Part shown: one piece after another, positions 33,958 through 45,797 of the stretch | How positions within the stretch are numbered: the first letter of the stretch is position 1 | Layout: the number at the start of each line of letters is the position of its first letter | Assembly (NCBI RefSeq): GCF_016920785.2 | Contig: NW_024609857.1 | Location: forward strand, 67,516,252-67,580,251 | Length of the DNA stretch: 64,000 bases | Source: Ixodes scapularis | Taxonomy: Eukaryota; Arthropoda; Arachnida; Ixodida; Ixodidae | Direction of reading: 5' to 3' | Notes under the pieces: model-generated | The model's database searches: none | The model's input: only the letters and a program-made list of their open reading frames with translations | Told to the model about the DNA's origin: nothing | Position numbers and translations under genes: made by a program

Positions 33958-36479
33958 CCAATCGATCGCTTTTTATAATTTTTTTTATTTTACAGCCAAG
34001 CAAAAAGAGAGCACAGTCAGTCTTGATTGGAGGATCTGTGAGCTGGGACGATGTCTTCACATAGGGACGTAGGGAAGGGGACCCCTTTAAAAAGAGCAGA
34101 CTCACTGGAGCGTGTGTGCTCTCTGAAATCTAATTTCGCCAAAATGAATATGGTGTAAATACACCTTTGGCCGTTAGCCGCCAACTGTATTATTTAAATT
34201 TTTCGCTAGTTCTGTACACAGTACATAGATGGCGCCACTGTTACGTGTCCCTCCCTTCTTCTGGGGCTCCCGCGCATCCGCTCGGTTCCAAACCAAGGTA
34301 GTTCAAGAAAGAGCACAGAACGGGTGGACGGCGTCTATTGCATCTGGACCGGCTCTGAATAATAATGGTAAGTAATATTTTCTTTGTTTTTAAAAATAAG
34401 GACGACATGTTTTGCAAGCGACTGCATTTATTTATTTGCTATTCTGAAGTTTCTTATTTCATTTGATCAGTACGGTTCATTCATCTGCAAATTTGGATTA
34501 TTCTAAGTAACAATATGCATTTAAGAACTGTACAATGTATATTTTCAGGCGGCCGATTCGTCTGGCCAAAGGGGCAAGCGTTCCAGAATCGACTCTTTCT
34601 TCCTACCACTGAGGAAAGAAAGCTCAACATCTAGCGCGGACGCTTCGCCAACAGCGTCTGATTCCTCTTCGACAAGTGGCCTGCTCTTGCCCTGCGTATC
34701 CTCATGGTCGTTGAACTTTTCGTCTGCCCGTGCTACCAGCTTTTCACAAGAGAATTCCTCCGAGCTGCGCCACTCATCGAGCGGAATCAAATCAGTAAGT
34801 AATACGAAGAACTGCATGAATATGCATGACTAAGATGAATCTTACTGCACTCAACTGCGCGTTGCAAACGGAAAGTGCAACTGAAAAGCACATGTTAATT
34901 TTTACAGGCGGACGATTCATCTGCTCAAGGAAGCAAGCGTTCAAGAATCGAGCCTCTATTCATGCCCTTGGACAAAAAGGATCTAGCTCCGGCGACTTCG
35001 CTGGTGGCGCCCCATGTTTTCTCATCGACCCTGTGCAAAGGCGCCGCAAGCGACTCCTCGTGCCTGCCCTCCGCCGCAGCCTCACCTCTATGTGCCCTTC
35101 CGGCGACCGGATCTGTCAGCTGTCTGCAAGAAGACACCTCCCCTCTGTCGGACTCACCCGGGCAAATCAAGGAAGTAAGTGAGCCGACTACTCGCGTGAA
35201 CACTTTCGACGTAGGGAATTTTGCTGGTAAAGGTAGGCCAGACGACTTTACGCTTTCCCAGTTATTGGAGAACCACTGGCAAGCGCCAAAGGGCTATGCT
35301 TACCCCTCGTCGCAGCATAAAAAGAAAGGAAAAGTCGAGAATCGTTTTGTAAGGGAAGAGCATTTGTCCAAATATCCTTGGCTGGTTGTCTCTGACGCGA
35401 AGAGGGGACTTTTCTGCAAGTATTGCCCATTCTTTGTGGTCGGAAGTGTCGGAGGGTATCAGCGCAACGTGCCTCTCAATAACCTGGTTACACGACCACT
35501 CACTTTTTTCGCGAAGTTGCTCGGAAAAGATGGGGCTTTGGAGCTGCATAACAGCAACAAATACCACCGCGACGCCGTCGAAGCCGTAAAGGCATTTCTT
35601 GCATGCCACAACTCTCCGACAAAAGACGTAGCTAATCAACTAGAGACTAAAAGACTGGAGAAGATTGCTGAAAACCGTGGCCGTATAGGCCGCATTATCG
35701 ACTGCATCGTCTTCATCGGCAGGCAGAATATACCAGTGCGTGGACACAGAGAGTTTGGTGCACTTTCACTGCATGAACACGACGAAGCATCTAGCCCTGT
35801 TAACCAGGGAAACTTTCGGGAACTGCTGCGTTTTTTAGTTCAATCCGGAAACAAGGCATTGCAGAACCACCTTAAGACATCGTCATCGAGGGCTACTTAT
35901 ATTAGCAGCCGCACTCAAAACGAGTTGATTGGATGTTGTGGAGATGAAGTTCTCGCGCAGATCCAAAAAAAACTTGATGCGCGCTGAGTACTACAGCATT
36001 ATTTTCGATGAAACTACCGACATCTCAATTATGTCCCAAATGAGCCTTGTTTTTCGCTATGTCCAAAAAATCTCAAGATGGAACTCACGCGATAAGAGAA
36101 GACTTCGCAAAATTTGTAGATTGCCACACGTCCATCTTTGCGGGCGATTCGCAAAACGACGACGAAGGCCGCAGCCCGGCCTACGAGCCGTCGCTGACAG
36201 GAGAAGTCTTGGGAAAAATTGTCAAAAAAGAAATCAAGTCAATGGATTTGCTTCCAACCAACTGTGTCGGCATCGGAACAGATGGATGTAGTCTAATGAT
36301 TTCTGAAACTTGCGGCGCAATTCACGAGATTAAGAAAGAAGCCGTGAACGCCGTCCGTTGTCCATGTTTCAGCCACGCCCTGAATCTGTCCCTCACAAAG
36401 TCCTCTTCCGTTCAAAGTGTCCGCAACTTTATGGGTATCATTACGGCAACTGTGTCTTTCTTCACGTCGTCGTCGAAAC

Positions 36480-36641
36480 TGCTGTATCGCCGTACGGCTG
36501 CGTCACCGCAGCCAGGAGCGGCGCGTTCCAGCGCATGCCCGTGCCGGACATACGTCACCGGCGCGGGAGGTAAAAAGAGAGCGCTTGCCAATAAACCACG
36601 TTTTCATGTCCCGGCCACCGGCGAGTCTGGTCGACGTTTCA
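36480..36641 (+). repeat. 5' LTR (162 bp)
   Basis: It begins TGCTGTATCGCC and ends GTCGACGTTTCA (TG...CA). It contains AATAAA at about 36590, likely the polyadenylation signal. It is short for a Gypsy LTR, as is common in the Mag lineage. Confidence 0.9.
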
Positions 36642-36642
36642 G

Positions 36643-36660
36643 TGGCGACGAGGGTAAACC
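36643..36660 (+). promoter_or_regulatory. primer-binding site
   Basis: TGGCGACGAGGGTAAACC directly follows the 5' LTR after one base. The TGG start matches the CCA end of a tRNA; I have not assigned which tRNA. Confidence 0.6.
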
Positions 36661-36663
36661 GAT

Positions 36664-39600
36664 ATGGCGGCACGCCCGCCGCAGTTCGACGAGACGGCAG
36701 GCACCTGGGGCACATACCGGGTCCGGTTGGAGGCGTACTTCGAGGGTCACGGTATCACGGACGCGGCGAAACGTCGCGCGTTGCTGGTGTCTTCCCTAAG
36801 TGACAACGTGGTCCGAATTCTGCAAGGCCGCTGTCAATCGGCGTCCATCAACAGCCTGTCCTACGCAGACGTGGTTGGCTACCTAGAAGAACACTACGAC
36901 CCGCAAGCCAACGAGATTGCAGCTAGCTACTCGTTCTTCGTGCGGAAACAGGAAGAGGGGGAGAAAGTACAAGACTTCGTGGCAGAGTTGCGGCGGCTCG
37001 CGAAGCATTGCAAGTTCGGCGACACCCTGGACCGGATGCTGCGAGACCGAATCGTCTGCGGCATACGGGATGACGAAGCGCGACGGGTTTTGCTGACGCG
37101 TAAAAAGTTGAGCCGGGAAGAGGCGGAGGAATTCGTAATCGCGTCTGAGATGGCCGATAACAACGTCAGGGCAATGGGAACGGCCCCCCAGGACTCAGCC
37201 GGCGGTACGCATTTCGTCCAAGGTCGGCGGAGGCCCCCAAGACAAGAAAACCGGAGGCCCCCAAGACAAGAAACCAGCGGTGCGAATCGACGCGCCTGGT
37301 GCTGGAGGTGCGACGCGAACCACTCCGAGGACGACTGCCGGCACCGCAAGACCATATGCCACAGGTGCGGCACCAAGGGACATCTGGCGAGGGTGTGCAA
37401 GTACAGTCGGCCCAGCCAGCCAGGTGCGTACGCGCTGGCGGACATCATCACCGAGGAAGAGAGTGGCGAGGAAATGCTTCACGCCCTGGTGGCTCACAGT
37501 ACAGCCAACAAAGACACGACGCCGCCGATAGAGCGGGATTTGCTATGGGAAGGCAGGAAGCTGCGAATGATTCTGGATACGGGCTCCCCAGTCAGCGTAA
37601 TTCCCGAGAGCGCTTTCAAAAGACACCGTAAACGGTGGCCGGCCCTGGAAACGACCCCCCTACGCTTGTCGTGCTTCCTGGGGCCGCTGCCCGTTGTCGG
37701 CAAGATCACCATGAGTGTACAGTACGGACAGACGCAGGTGCGCAGCTCGTTGATTGTGGTGAACTGCCCAGGGCCGCTGCTTTGCGGTAGGAATACGCTG
37801 CGGGCGTTTTACGACGCAGGGGCACCGCTTCTAGAAACTGGGGCACCGCTTGGGGTGAACATGGTGCAGGCCGGCGCAGAGGGGCAGGACCTACTGGAAG
37901 AATTTGCAGACGTTTTCGAAGAGAAGCTGGGGTGCTGCCAGGGCCCACCAGTAAAGCTGTACAGGAAGGAAGATGCGCGACCCCGTTTTTGTAAGGCGAG
38001 GCCGGTGCCCTACGCGCTTCGCGACAAGGTGTCGGCGGAAATCAACCGCCTGGAGAAGGACGGCGTGCTCTCGCCGGTCAGCGTGTCGGAACGGGCTACA
38101 CCTGTTGTTCCGGTGGCAAAGAAAAACGGCGAGATACGACTGTGCGGGGATTTTAAGTTGACGGTAAATCCAGCTACACACCTGGAGCGATACCCCTTGC
38201 CTAAAATTGACGACATTGTTGCGGCGTTATATGGGGGGGAACTCTTCACCACGCTGGACTTACGCAACGCGTACAATCAGCTTCCTCTTGACGAAGAGGC
38301 TCGAAAGATGACTGTGCTGAACACGCACCAAGGATTGTACTGTTACAATCGTCTGGCCTTCGGCATTTCGTCCGCACCGGCTCTGTTTCAACGGCGCATT
38401 GAGTCCCTCCTGCAAGGGCTCCCAAGGGTGCAAGTCTACTTGGATGACATCGTCATCGCAGAAAAGAAACACGACACGTCGACACTCCGGCAGGTGCTGC
38501 AGCGGCTACGGGAAAACGGCCTGAGGTTAAACCGAGCCAAGTGCCGTATCCGGGAGAAGCAAGTGCCCTTTTTGGGCCACAGAATCGATGCCCAAGGTCT
38601 TCATCCGGAGCGGACCAACCTCGAGGCAGTGACCGAAGCTCCAAGACCGACCTCGGTAAGCCAGCTCAAGTCTTTTCTGGGGTTTGTCACCTATTACGCC
38701 AAATCTTTGCCCAACTTGTCAACCACCTTGGCCCCTTTCTATAGATTATTGGCAAAAGGAGCGCAATGGCAGTGGGACGGGGATCAGGAAAGGGCTTTCC
38801 GGAAGACTAAGCAGGCTATGGCCGAAGCTAAGTTCCTGGTTCACTACAACCCCCGGCAACAGTTACGGCTAGAATGCGACGCGTCGCCAGACGGCTTGGG
38901 TGCAGTGTTGTCACATCGCATGCATGGGAAAGACTACCCCATAGCGTTCCGGTCGAGAACGCTGACGAAGGCAGAGCGTAATTATTCCCAGCTCGAGAAG
39001 GAGGCGTTGGCGCTGGTTTTTGGAGTTACCAAGTTTCGAGATTATCTGTTCGGCAACCGCTTTACGCTCGTCACAGACCACAAGCCGCTGACAGCGCTGT
39101 TCCACCCTGGTACGATCTCGAGTACCGAAAAGGAGACCACAATGGGAATGCAGACGCTCTTAGTCGTCTCCCGTTGCCGGCGCAGGAGGAGGGCAGCAGT
39201 GAAGTGCTCTCTGAATATGTGCTGTACACGCGGGGGTGGGACGACCAACCTATGTCCGCCCAGCAGATGGCCACCCTGACTACGCGGGACAGCCTGCTTC
39301 GCCAAGTAAAAGCCTGGATTTACGCCGGATGGCCGTCGCACCTGTGCCCGGAGCAGCACCAGTTCCTACCGTACTTCAGCCGCAGGTATGAACTCACAGT
39401 GAGCCACGACCTGGTTTACTGGGGGCATCGCGTAGTTCTACCGGAAGCTGCGCGAGCGTTCATGCTGACGGAACTGCATGATACCCACCCGGGAATGACT
39501 GCGATGAAGCGTCTGGCTCGCTCCCTCTATTGGTATCCTGGTCTAGACAAAGATATCGAAAAGCTGGTAAATAACTGCTCGACATGTATACAGTGTTGGA

Positions 39601-40529
39601 CGATGCCCGCGGCACAGGTTCCTTCCAAGTGGCCGGAGACCCACCAACGGTGGTCCCGTTTGCACTTGGATTTCGCGGGGCCACTGGAAGGGTACATGGT
39701 TCTAGTACTAGTGGACTCGGAAACAAAGTGGATTGAAGCCATACCACTCAAAACAGCTTCGGCCGAGACTACAATTGGAGTGCTCCGAGAACTGTTGGCG
39801 CGTTTCGGAGTGCCACGAACAGTGGTTTCCGATAATGGGCCGCAATTTTCAAGTGCAGCGATGGCACGATTTTTACAAGGGAACCATATACGTCATTTCA
39901 CCACTGCGCCCTACCACCCTCAGTCGAACGGGTTAGCCGAACGGGCAGTACGCACGATCAAGGAGGGGCTAAAGAAGAACAGGGAAGGCTCGTTGCAAGA
40001 TCGTATTTCCAGGTTCTTGTGTCGTTACAGATCTACCCCTATGAAAGAGGGCAAGTCGCCAGCCGAGTTGTTGTTAGGCTTCAGGCCCAGGACAAGGCTA
40101 ACCGGCTTCTTCCCGAGGGGCGAAGAAGCGTAGCACAGCGTGGTCGAGCCGCAAGCCCCGGCCACGACACCACCGCCATTTTCGCCAGGAATGCCGGTCT
40201 GGTCACGCCAGTTCCAGCCGAGGCGGAGATGGCTACCGGGGACTGTGGTCTCCAGTGAGGGTCGGCGCATGGTCACGCTACGCACACCGGACGGCCAACA
40301 GAGATGGCACCTGGACCAGCTGCGACCTCGAGACGCTTCAGGGTCCCCGGAAGGCGCTGACAAGGCACGTCGAGTCGCCGGCCGGTCGGAGGTGGGAGCA
40401 AGGCCGCCCAGCACCGACGAAAGAGAGGTCGCCACCAACGGCGATCCCGAAGTGACGCCCACAGCAGACCCGGTTCCTCTCAGGCGCTCTACGCGCCTGC
40501 GGAAGCCGCCGGACCGTTTGAACTTATAG
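36664..40529 (+). pseudogene. gag-pol of the Mag-like element (deletion and stop)
   Basis: One frame from ATG at 36664 to 39279 covers Gag, two CCHC/CCHH-type zinc knuckles (CWRCDANHSEDDC and CHRCGTKGHLARVC), aspartic protease (ILDTGSPVSVIP), RT (LDLRNAYNQLP, VYLDDIVIA) and most of RNase H (ECDASPDGLGAVL, TDHKPLTALF). An internal deletion and frame change at about 39107 remove the end of RNase H; the GNADALSR-type linker continues in another frame. Integrase follows in the frame from 39174: an HHCC zinc site ending NNCSTCIQC, and DDE residues in HLDFAGP, VSDNGPQF and GLAERAVRTIKEG. A single in-frame TAG at 40131-40133 splits it from the C-terminal tail (PGMPVWSRQFQPRRRWLPG) ending at 40529. 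Family order PR-RT-RH-INT is intact. Confidence 0.9.
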
Positions 40530-40540
40530 GGGGGAGGGGA
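40528..40540 (+). promoter_or_regulatory. polypurine tract
   Basis: AGGGGGGAGGGGA lies directly before the 3' LTR, where plus-strand DNA synthesis is primed in LTR retroelements. Confidence 0.75.
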
Positions 40541-40702
40541 TGCTGTATCGCCGTACGGCTGCGTCACCGCAGCCAGGAGCGGCGCGTTCCAGCGCATGCC
40601 CGTGCCGGACATACGTCACCGGCGCGGGAGGTAAAAAGAGAGCGCTTGCCAATAAACCACGTTTTCATGTCCCGGCTACCGGCGAGTCTGGTCGACGTTT
40701 CA
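40541..40702 (+). repeat. 3' LTR (162 bp)
   Basis: Identical to the 5' LTR except one C-to-T difference near 40677. GAAAC follows directly. Confidence 0.92.
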
Positions 40703-42679
40703 GAAACGATACGCGGTGCTTCGGCGCGTACTAAAAGAGCAACTTCAGGGACTTTGCGAAACCCACTGGGTAGAGCGCCACAGTGCCGTTCTAGAATTCA
40801 GGTCGTCCTTAGCGGATATTCTTGAGGCACTGGAAATTGTGGCGAACTGGAAGAACCAGACGCCATCAGCAGCTAAGGCAAGCACTTTGATTGCAGGACT
40901 TCGGACTAGCAACTTCCTGGTTGTGTTGGTCTCAATGAGTGATATTTTTGCCCTCACACAACCCTTGAGTAGGCTTTTCCAGAAAGAAACCCTGGATGTG
41001 AAAACTGCGGTTGAGCTCTTACACGACACTCTCTTCCAACTGAAGTCTAAAAGACAGAACTGTGACGCTGAGTTCAGCCAGTTGTTCGCAGAAGTTAGGG
41101 CTACTGCAAACGAGTTAGGTGTGGAACGGTCTGTTCCCCGGACAGCAGCCAAACAGATGCGCAGCCAGGACCCACAGGTGGAGGACCTTGAGACATTGTA
41201 CCGGCAAAGAGTTTTCATTCCGATTTTGGAATCGATTATCAAAGACCTCTCTTCGCGTTTTCCTGAGGAAACCCTTTCTGTTTACGACTTGAACGTATGC
41301 GTACCCCGCACTCTCGTAACAGACGTGATCGAACCCAACGATGCACGAGTAGAGAGACTGACAGATCGGTATCATCGCATTCTAGATTCTAACAACCGAA
41401 CTCATATGGCGAAAACTCTTGGGTATGAACTAATAATGTGGAAGGCAAAATGGCTGCGACAAAATGGTGACAACTCAGCTCCATCAACAGCCATCGAGTC
41501 CCCCGACGCTTGCGATGGAGATCTGTATCCGAATGTGCGACATTGCTGCAGATTCTGGCCTCACTTCCAGTCAGCGTCGCCTCGGCGGAGCGCACGTTTT
41601 CAACGCTCCGTCGCTTGAAAACGTGGCTGCGGGCCAAGATGACCGAGGAGCGTCTAACGTGGCTAGCACTTTTGAACATCCATCGGGATATTCCCGTTGA
41701 CACGTCACGTGTTACAGACCGCTTTGCAAGCGCGCGGAAGCGAAGGACCGACTTCCTTCTCTGAAGTGTGTGATGACTTTAAAATCGCTCATTCAAATTT
41801 TTGGTCATCCCACAATCGGCGAGGAGGAGAATGTGTTACACCGTCTGCTTTGAATTTTCACTTTTTTGAAAACTGTTAAGATTCAAAGGGGAAAAATTGC
41901 CTTATGGCGTTGTGTCGCATCGGCAGTCATATAGACTTCGTTTTTCTCACTGTTCTAGTAAACTTGCTGTTCCAATTGTTATCAATAACCAATGTCGCAG
42001 AAATCTGATTTTTGTGTTTGAAAACTGGTATTTGCTACACTGTCACCGCAGTGATTTTGATTTGTTTGTTATTGTATATTTTGTGTCTTTGGTGCCAGCT
42101 TTTGCACCATGTTTTACTATTTTGATTATTGAATACACATGTGAAGCGTAAATAAGGTTCTTTGATCGTGCGTGGTCTTTCCAACTGTCGATATTTTGCT
42201 TGACAAGTTTCTCCTTTTGCATTATTCTGAATCGTTCACTGACTTAGTTTCTTCTCATGACGTGCACAGTTTGCCAAGTGTGAATGAGGTTTTGAAAATT
42301 ACTTCATTACTTCAATTATTGCTCATTTTCATTAGAAACCTTTCACTGCACTTTTTATATTTGTTATATAAACCCCCAGTCCTACGACACCTTTCAATGG
42401 AAGGTAGTAAGTAACATTTGTGAATAAATAAAAAAAAGTATATGTAATGTTGTACGATTGTGCACGCGTCGAATGTATTCAGCGCTAAAGCTATATTGCG
42501 AGCAAAGGTTTACATGTTGCGCATTTCCGACTTGCAAACAGTGGGACTAATAAAAAAAAAATCTTCATTCATAAAAAAGTGTGATGTCTCTTTTTTTGTT
42601 ATTTAAGCAGCAATTTCGCCCCCCCCCCCCCTCCCCCCCCCCCCCCCCTCCCTAAACCCAATGTCTGAGACCGCCACTG

Positions 42680-44118
42680 CCTTAGCCATGTAACTCACTT
42701 GCACAAACCGCAAAGTGTAGCTTCCACAGCTTTTTCGAAACAAATTTAATCAACTAAAAAAAAGAGAAAAGGTCGGAGCATACGTCGACTATGCTGCATA
42801 AATTCCGTATAGAACTACAGACGCAGTTCAGAAAATCTACGTGCTCCTGCCGCATGACGATGTCGGGTGCGCAAAAAGCAAATACCAGAGGCTCGGAGTC
42901 CGGTAGAGGCAAATGCGCAGCCCCTTCTGCCGCCATCTCCGAGGTCTATATGCGGAATCACGTGTGATTGTTTCTAACACTTCGCCGAGTCCCGCAAGAG
43001 AGTCGCGTGGTCTGTCCGTGCCGCCAGAGCACGCGAGCTCGGCCGCTGTTCAGAGGAATGAGCGAAGCCTGTGGAATAGCGGCGTCTATCGCCGTTGCAA
43101 TCAGAGAAGGGCGCGTTGCGTTGACGCGTGCAAACGAGCAAGCGAGTAGATAAGAAAGGACGCGCGTGCGCATTGTGCGGTTCTCGGCAGCAGGCGGATA
43201 TCTGTGTGACGTCACTTCCGTGACACCGACCTCCCAACTTTGCACCCCCTTCTAAGAGCGGAGAAAGACCTAAGCTACCGCTTCATAAGACAGGGGATGT
43301 TCAGAAAATACGAGTATGTACTGTTCCTCCGCATCCATGCGCTCAGCTTCGTGAACAATTTTTCGGAAAAGCAACGGGCACGCACGTAAAGTTTTTGGAG
43401 CCGCACCAGCTGTTTGCAAAAACGATGGCTCGTATAACAAATGGTGTTCTTGGGAAACGAGCACTTGTGAATGTTAACAGCCATTTTCTAGTACCGAGAC
43501 CAGCTTCAGATGACTCTTGGGATATCATTCTGTCTGGTCAGCTTTTGATTTTACTAGGGTTGACGAAACAAAGTATTTCTGAAATGTTCAAGTGTAATTT
43601 CGATATCAACAACGCTCGTGACGTCCATTTACAAAGTGTTCGATTTTTGTTTCGAGCAGATATTCAAAAGGGGGGCGAGAGTTGGACAAGTGCCGTCTTC
43701 ACCACGAATTTATCAGGCTCGCCGGACGTTATAAATGAAGAAATAAACGTCACGCCGAGTTGACTAATTGACCAAAATGTGTTAATTAACTCTTAGACGT
43801 AGAACTACGTCTTTTAATTATTGTTTTTAGTGGCCCTGTTGCTACTGCCGTATCGAGAGCAATTACTATTAGACGTCAGTAAAATTTAAAGAATTTACGA
43901 AAATGTTTTGTTCAGATATTAATTGAACAATTTTCGCATCTTTTCGCACTGTTTGAAAGTTGTGCGCTACAAGGCGCAACAAGCCCCGCCCAATGTGACG
44001 CTTTTAAAAGTTGCGTAGACATTTAGGTCACCCATCAAGGACACGCTGCCGAGGCAGTGACGACATTGTTGAAACGACGACGACACTCTTCGAAGTGTCA
44101 TGGTGAGGCTTGCGACCC
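42680..44118. other. M13 intron 1 DNA, no gene recognised
   Basis: After the hAT target duplication, the sequence includes the diverged inverted counterpart of 33560-33640. Open frames around 42958-43245 overlap on both strands. A plus-strand frame at 43395-43763 (122 codons) has no recognised domain. Confidence 0.4.
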
Positions 44119-45209
44119 TTTTAGAGCGCAGCTCTTAGGGGCCCGTTCCCGGCTTGAGCGGCGTCGCCGTCGGCGTCGGCGTCGCCGTCGCCGTCGGCGT
44201 CGGCGTCGGCGTAACCGCAACCCTCGTAACCCTCGTGAGGGTTACGAGGGTTACGAGGGTTAATCTCATGAGGGTTACCCTCACGAGGATCACGAGGGCC
44301 ACGAGGGTTACTTACCCTCGTAACCCTCACGAGGGTTACGAGGGTTAGTTACCCTCAAAAGGGTTACCTTCACGAGGGTTACCCTCACGAGGGTTACTTA
44401 CCCTTGTAACCCTCACGAGGGTTACGAGGGTTAGTAACCCTCGTGAGGGTAACCCTCGTGAAGGTAACCTTTTTGAGGGTTACGAGGGTTAGTAACCCTC
44501 GTGAGGGTGACCTTCACGAGGGTTACCCTCACGAGGGTCACGAGGGTTATGAGAGTTACCCTCACGAGGGTTACTCACCCTCGTAACCCTCACGAGGGTT
44601 ACGAGGGTTAGTTACCCTCACGAGGGTCACGAGGGTTATGAGAGTTACCCTTACGAGGGTCACGAGAGTTACCCTCACGAGGGTCACGAGAGTTGCCCTC
44701 ACAAGGGTTACTAGGGTTACCCTCACGAGGGTCACGATGGTTACCCAGGTCGTGACCCCCCCTGGGGTCACGTGACCTGGGGATACCCCCCGAGGTCACG
44801 TGACCCCCCGTTGACGTCATAGGCACTGATGACGTCGTCAGTGACGTCACTGATGACGTCACCGGCATCCGCATCGTCATCGTCATCATCACTGATGACG
44901 TCATTAGTGACGTCACTGATGACGTCACCGGCATCCGCATCGTCATCATCATCACTGATGGCGTCATCAGTGACGCTACTGATGACGTCATCGGTATCGT
45001 CACGTGGCCCCAGGTCACGTGACCCCCCGACGTCACGTGACGCCCCAAGGTCACGTGACTCCCACAAGGTCACGTGACCCACAAGGTCACGTGACCCCCC
45101 GCCCCCCCGAGGTCACTTGACCCACCCCCCAGTACCCTTCCCTCCTCCTCCTCAAGAGCTGCGCTCTAATTCGGCGTTACAGGGAGTTGTAAACGGCTTT
45201 CATTTTTTT
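44119..45209. mobile_element. palindrome-array element, copy 2
   Basis: The boundaries are the same as copy 1 (TTTTAGAGCGCAGCTCTTAG at the left; CAAGAGCTGCGCTCTAATTC and the GGCGTTACAGGGAGTTGTAA tail at the right). The interior differs. At 44165-44215 there is a GTCGGC/GTCGCC repeat, at 44218-44745 an array of palindromic AACCCTCGTGAGGGTTACGA units, then GGTCACGTGACC units and a shorter core with 7 exact TGACGTCA octamers (44814-44995), then CACGTGACC units again. Family ends are therefore conserved while the internal palindromic satellite changes. Confidence 0.72.
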
Positions 45210-45485
45210 GAGCGCAATTTGTATGTGGGTCGATAAAGCCCAAATATGTGTCGTTGGTAAACGCATCGAACCCAGATGCCTACATAGGAGACTTTGGTTT
45301 AAAGCACAAGCTCTTTCCTAAAGCCGAAATCACAGTGCTCATACATCACAGGAAAGACAGTCTGCAAACACGAGTCACTGCAATATCCGTGGTTCGAATG
45401 CCGCGTGCCAAGCTTACTCCTTGAACTCAATGCTCATTTCGTTCGGAATTCGAAGCACGTATTTCCCGGTGATTCGCGTTGGAAT

Positions 45486-45784
45486 TGGAATTGGGTTGTG
45501 TGTGTGTTTTTATACAGCCTAGAACTTGGTATGCCTCACAGGGGCGACGAGTCTCCCAGCTGTAGATGAGCAATTTAGCCAGTGCGGTACAGCCGCTAGC
45601 CTGGGGTCTTTAACGTGCATCACGCAGTAGTGATACACGACCGCACGCCGGTACGATGCTCATCCAGATCGAAACGGGCAGGGTTGGGGCTCGAACCCAG
45701 GATCCCTGAGTTCTGCAGCGCGAGCTTTCGCTCCACGTGCTCCGAGCTGGTGTGCGCTAGACCACTCGGCCACCGATCCCCCCG
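45486..45784 (-). mobile_element. full-length tRNA-derived SINE (299 bp)
   Basis: Exact 13-bp target duplication TTCGCGTTGGAAT (45473-45485 and 45785-45797). It has the same head, B-box and CGCACGCCGGTACGATGC block as the other copies. It lies in M13 intron 1, in the same orientation as the gene. Confidence 0.88.
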
Positions 45785-45797
45785 TTCGCGTTGGAAT

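Larger units (their letters stand above)
36480..40702 (+). mobile_element. Mag-like Ty3/Gypsy LTR retrotransposon, very young
   Basis: It is 4223 bp with 162-bp LTRs at 36480-36641 and 40541-40702 that differ at one position (CGGCCACCGG versus CGGCTACCGG), and an exact 5-bp target duplication GAAAC (36475-36479 and 40703-40707). A primer-binding site lies just inside the 5' LTR and a polypurine tract just before the 3' LTR. It is inserted in the hAT transposase coding sequence. The pol gene is nevertheless broken, so this copy is not autonomous. Confidence 0.93.
34365..41764 (+). pseudogene. hAT transposase (DUF4371 / ZMYM1-like), spliced and disrupted
   Basis: The gene model starts with ATG at 34365 directly before a donor (GTAAGTAA). 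Exon 2 is 34549-34794 (82 codons, phase 0) and exon 3 begins at 34908 after TTTTTACAG. Exons 2 and 3 start with similar peptides (ADSSGQRGKRSRIDSFFLPL and ADDSSAQGSKRSRIEPLFMP), an exon duplication carrying a basic NLS-like KRSRI. A TTF-type zinc finger follows (YPWLVVS..., FCKYCPFF, H...KYH), then DUF4371-type transposase sequence (IIFDETTD, GIGTDGCSLMISETCGAIHE, CFSHALNLSL). After the Gypsy insertion, sequence continues (ETHWVERH) to the dimerisation region LPVSVASAERTFSTLRRLKT and ends FASARKRRTDFLL. Frameshifts occur near 35966 (A8) and 36066 (A6), and near 41530. Excluding the Gypsy and one GAAAC leaves the frame continuous across that junction. Confidence 0.85.
33850..42679 (+). mobile_element. 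hAT transposon, coding, split by a Gypsy insertion
   Basis: It starts CAGTGGCGGTC and ends GACCGCCACTG, with the exact 8-bp target duplication CCTTAGCC (33842-33849 and 42680-42687), the hAT hallmark. Without the 4.2-kb Gypsy it is about 4.6 kb. It carries an intron-containing transposase gene. The first about 58 bp, including the TSD-like CCTTAGCC, are duplicated in tandem (a second copy starts at 33908). Long G and C runs lie just inside both ends. Confidence 0.88.

Noticed and set aside
43395..43763. 122-codon plus-strand frame
   Set aside because: No recognised domain; inside an M13 intron among repeats.
44057..45082. Arg-rich and Val/Thr-rich frames across the second array
   Set aside because: Products of GTCGGC, AACCCTCGTG and TGACGTCA repeats, not genes.
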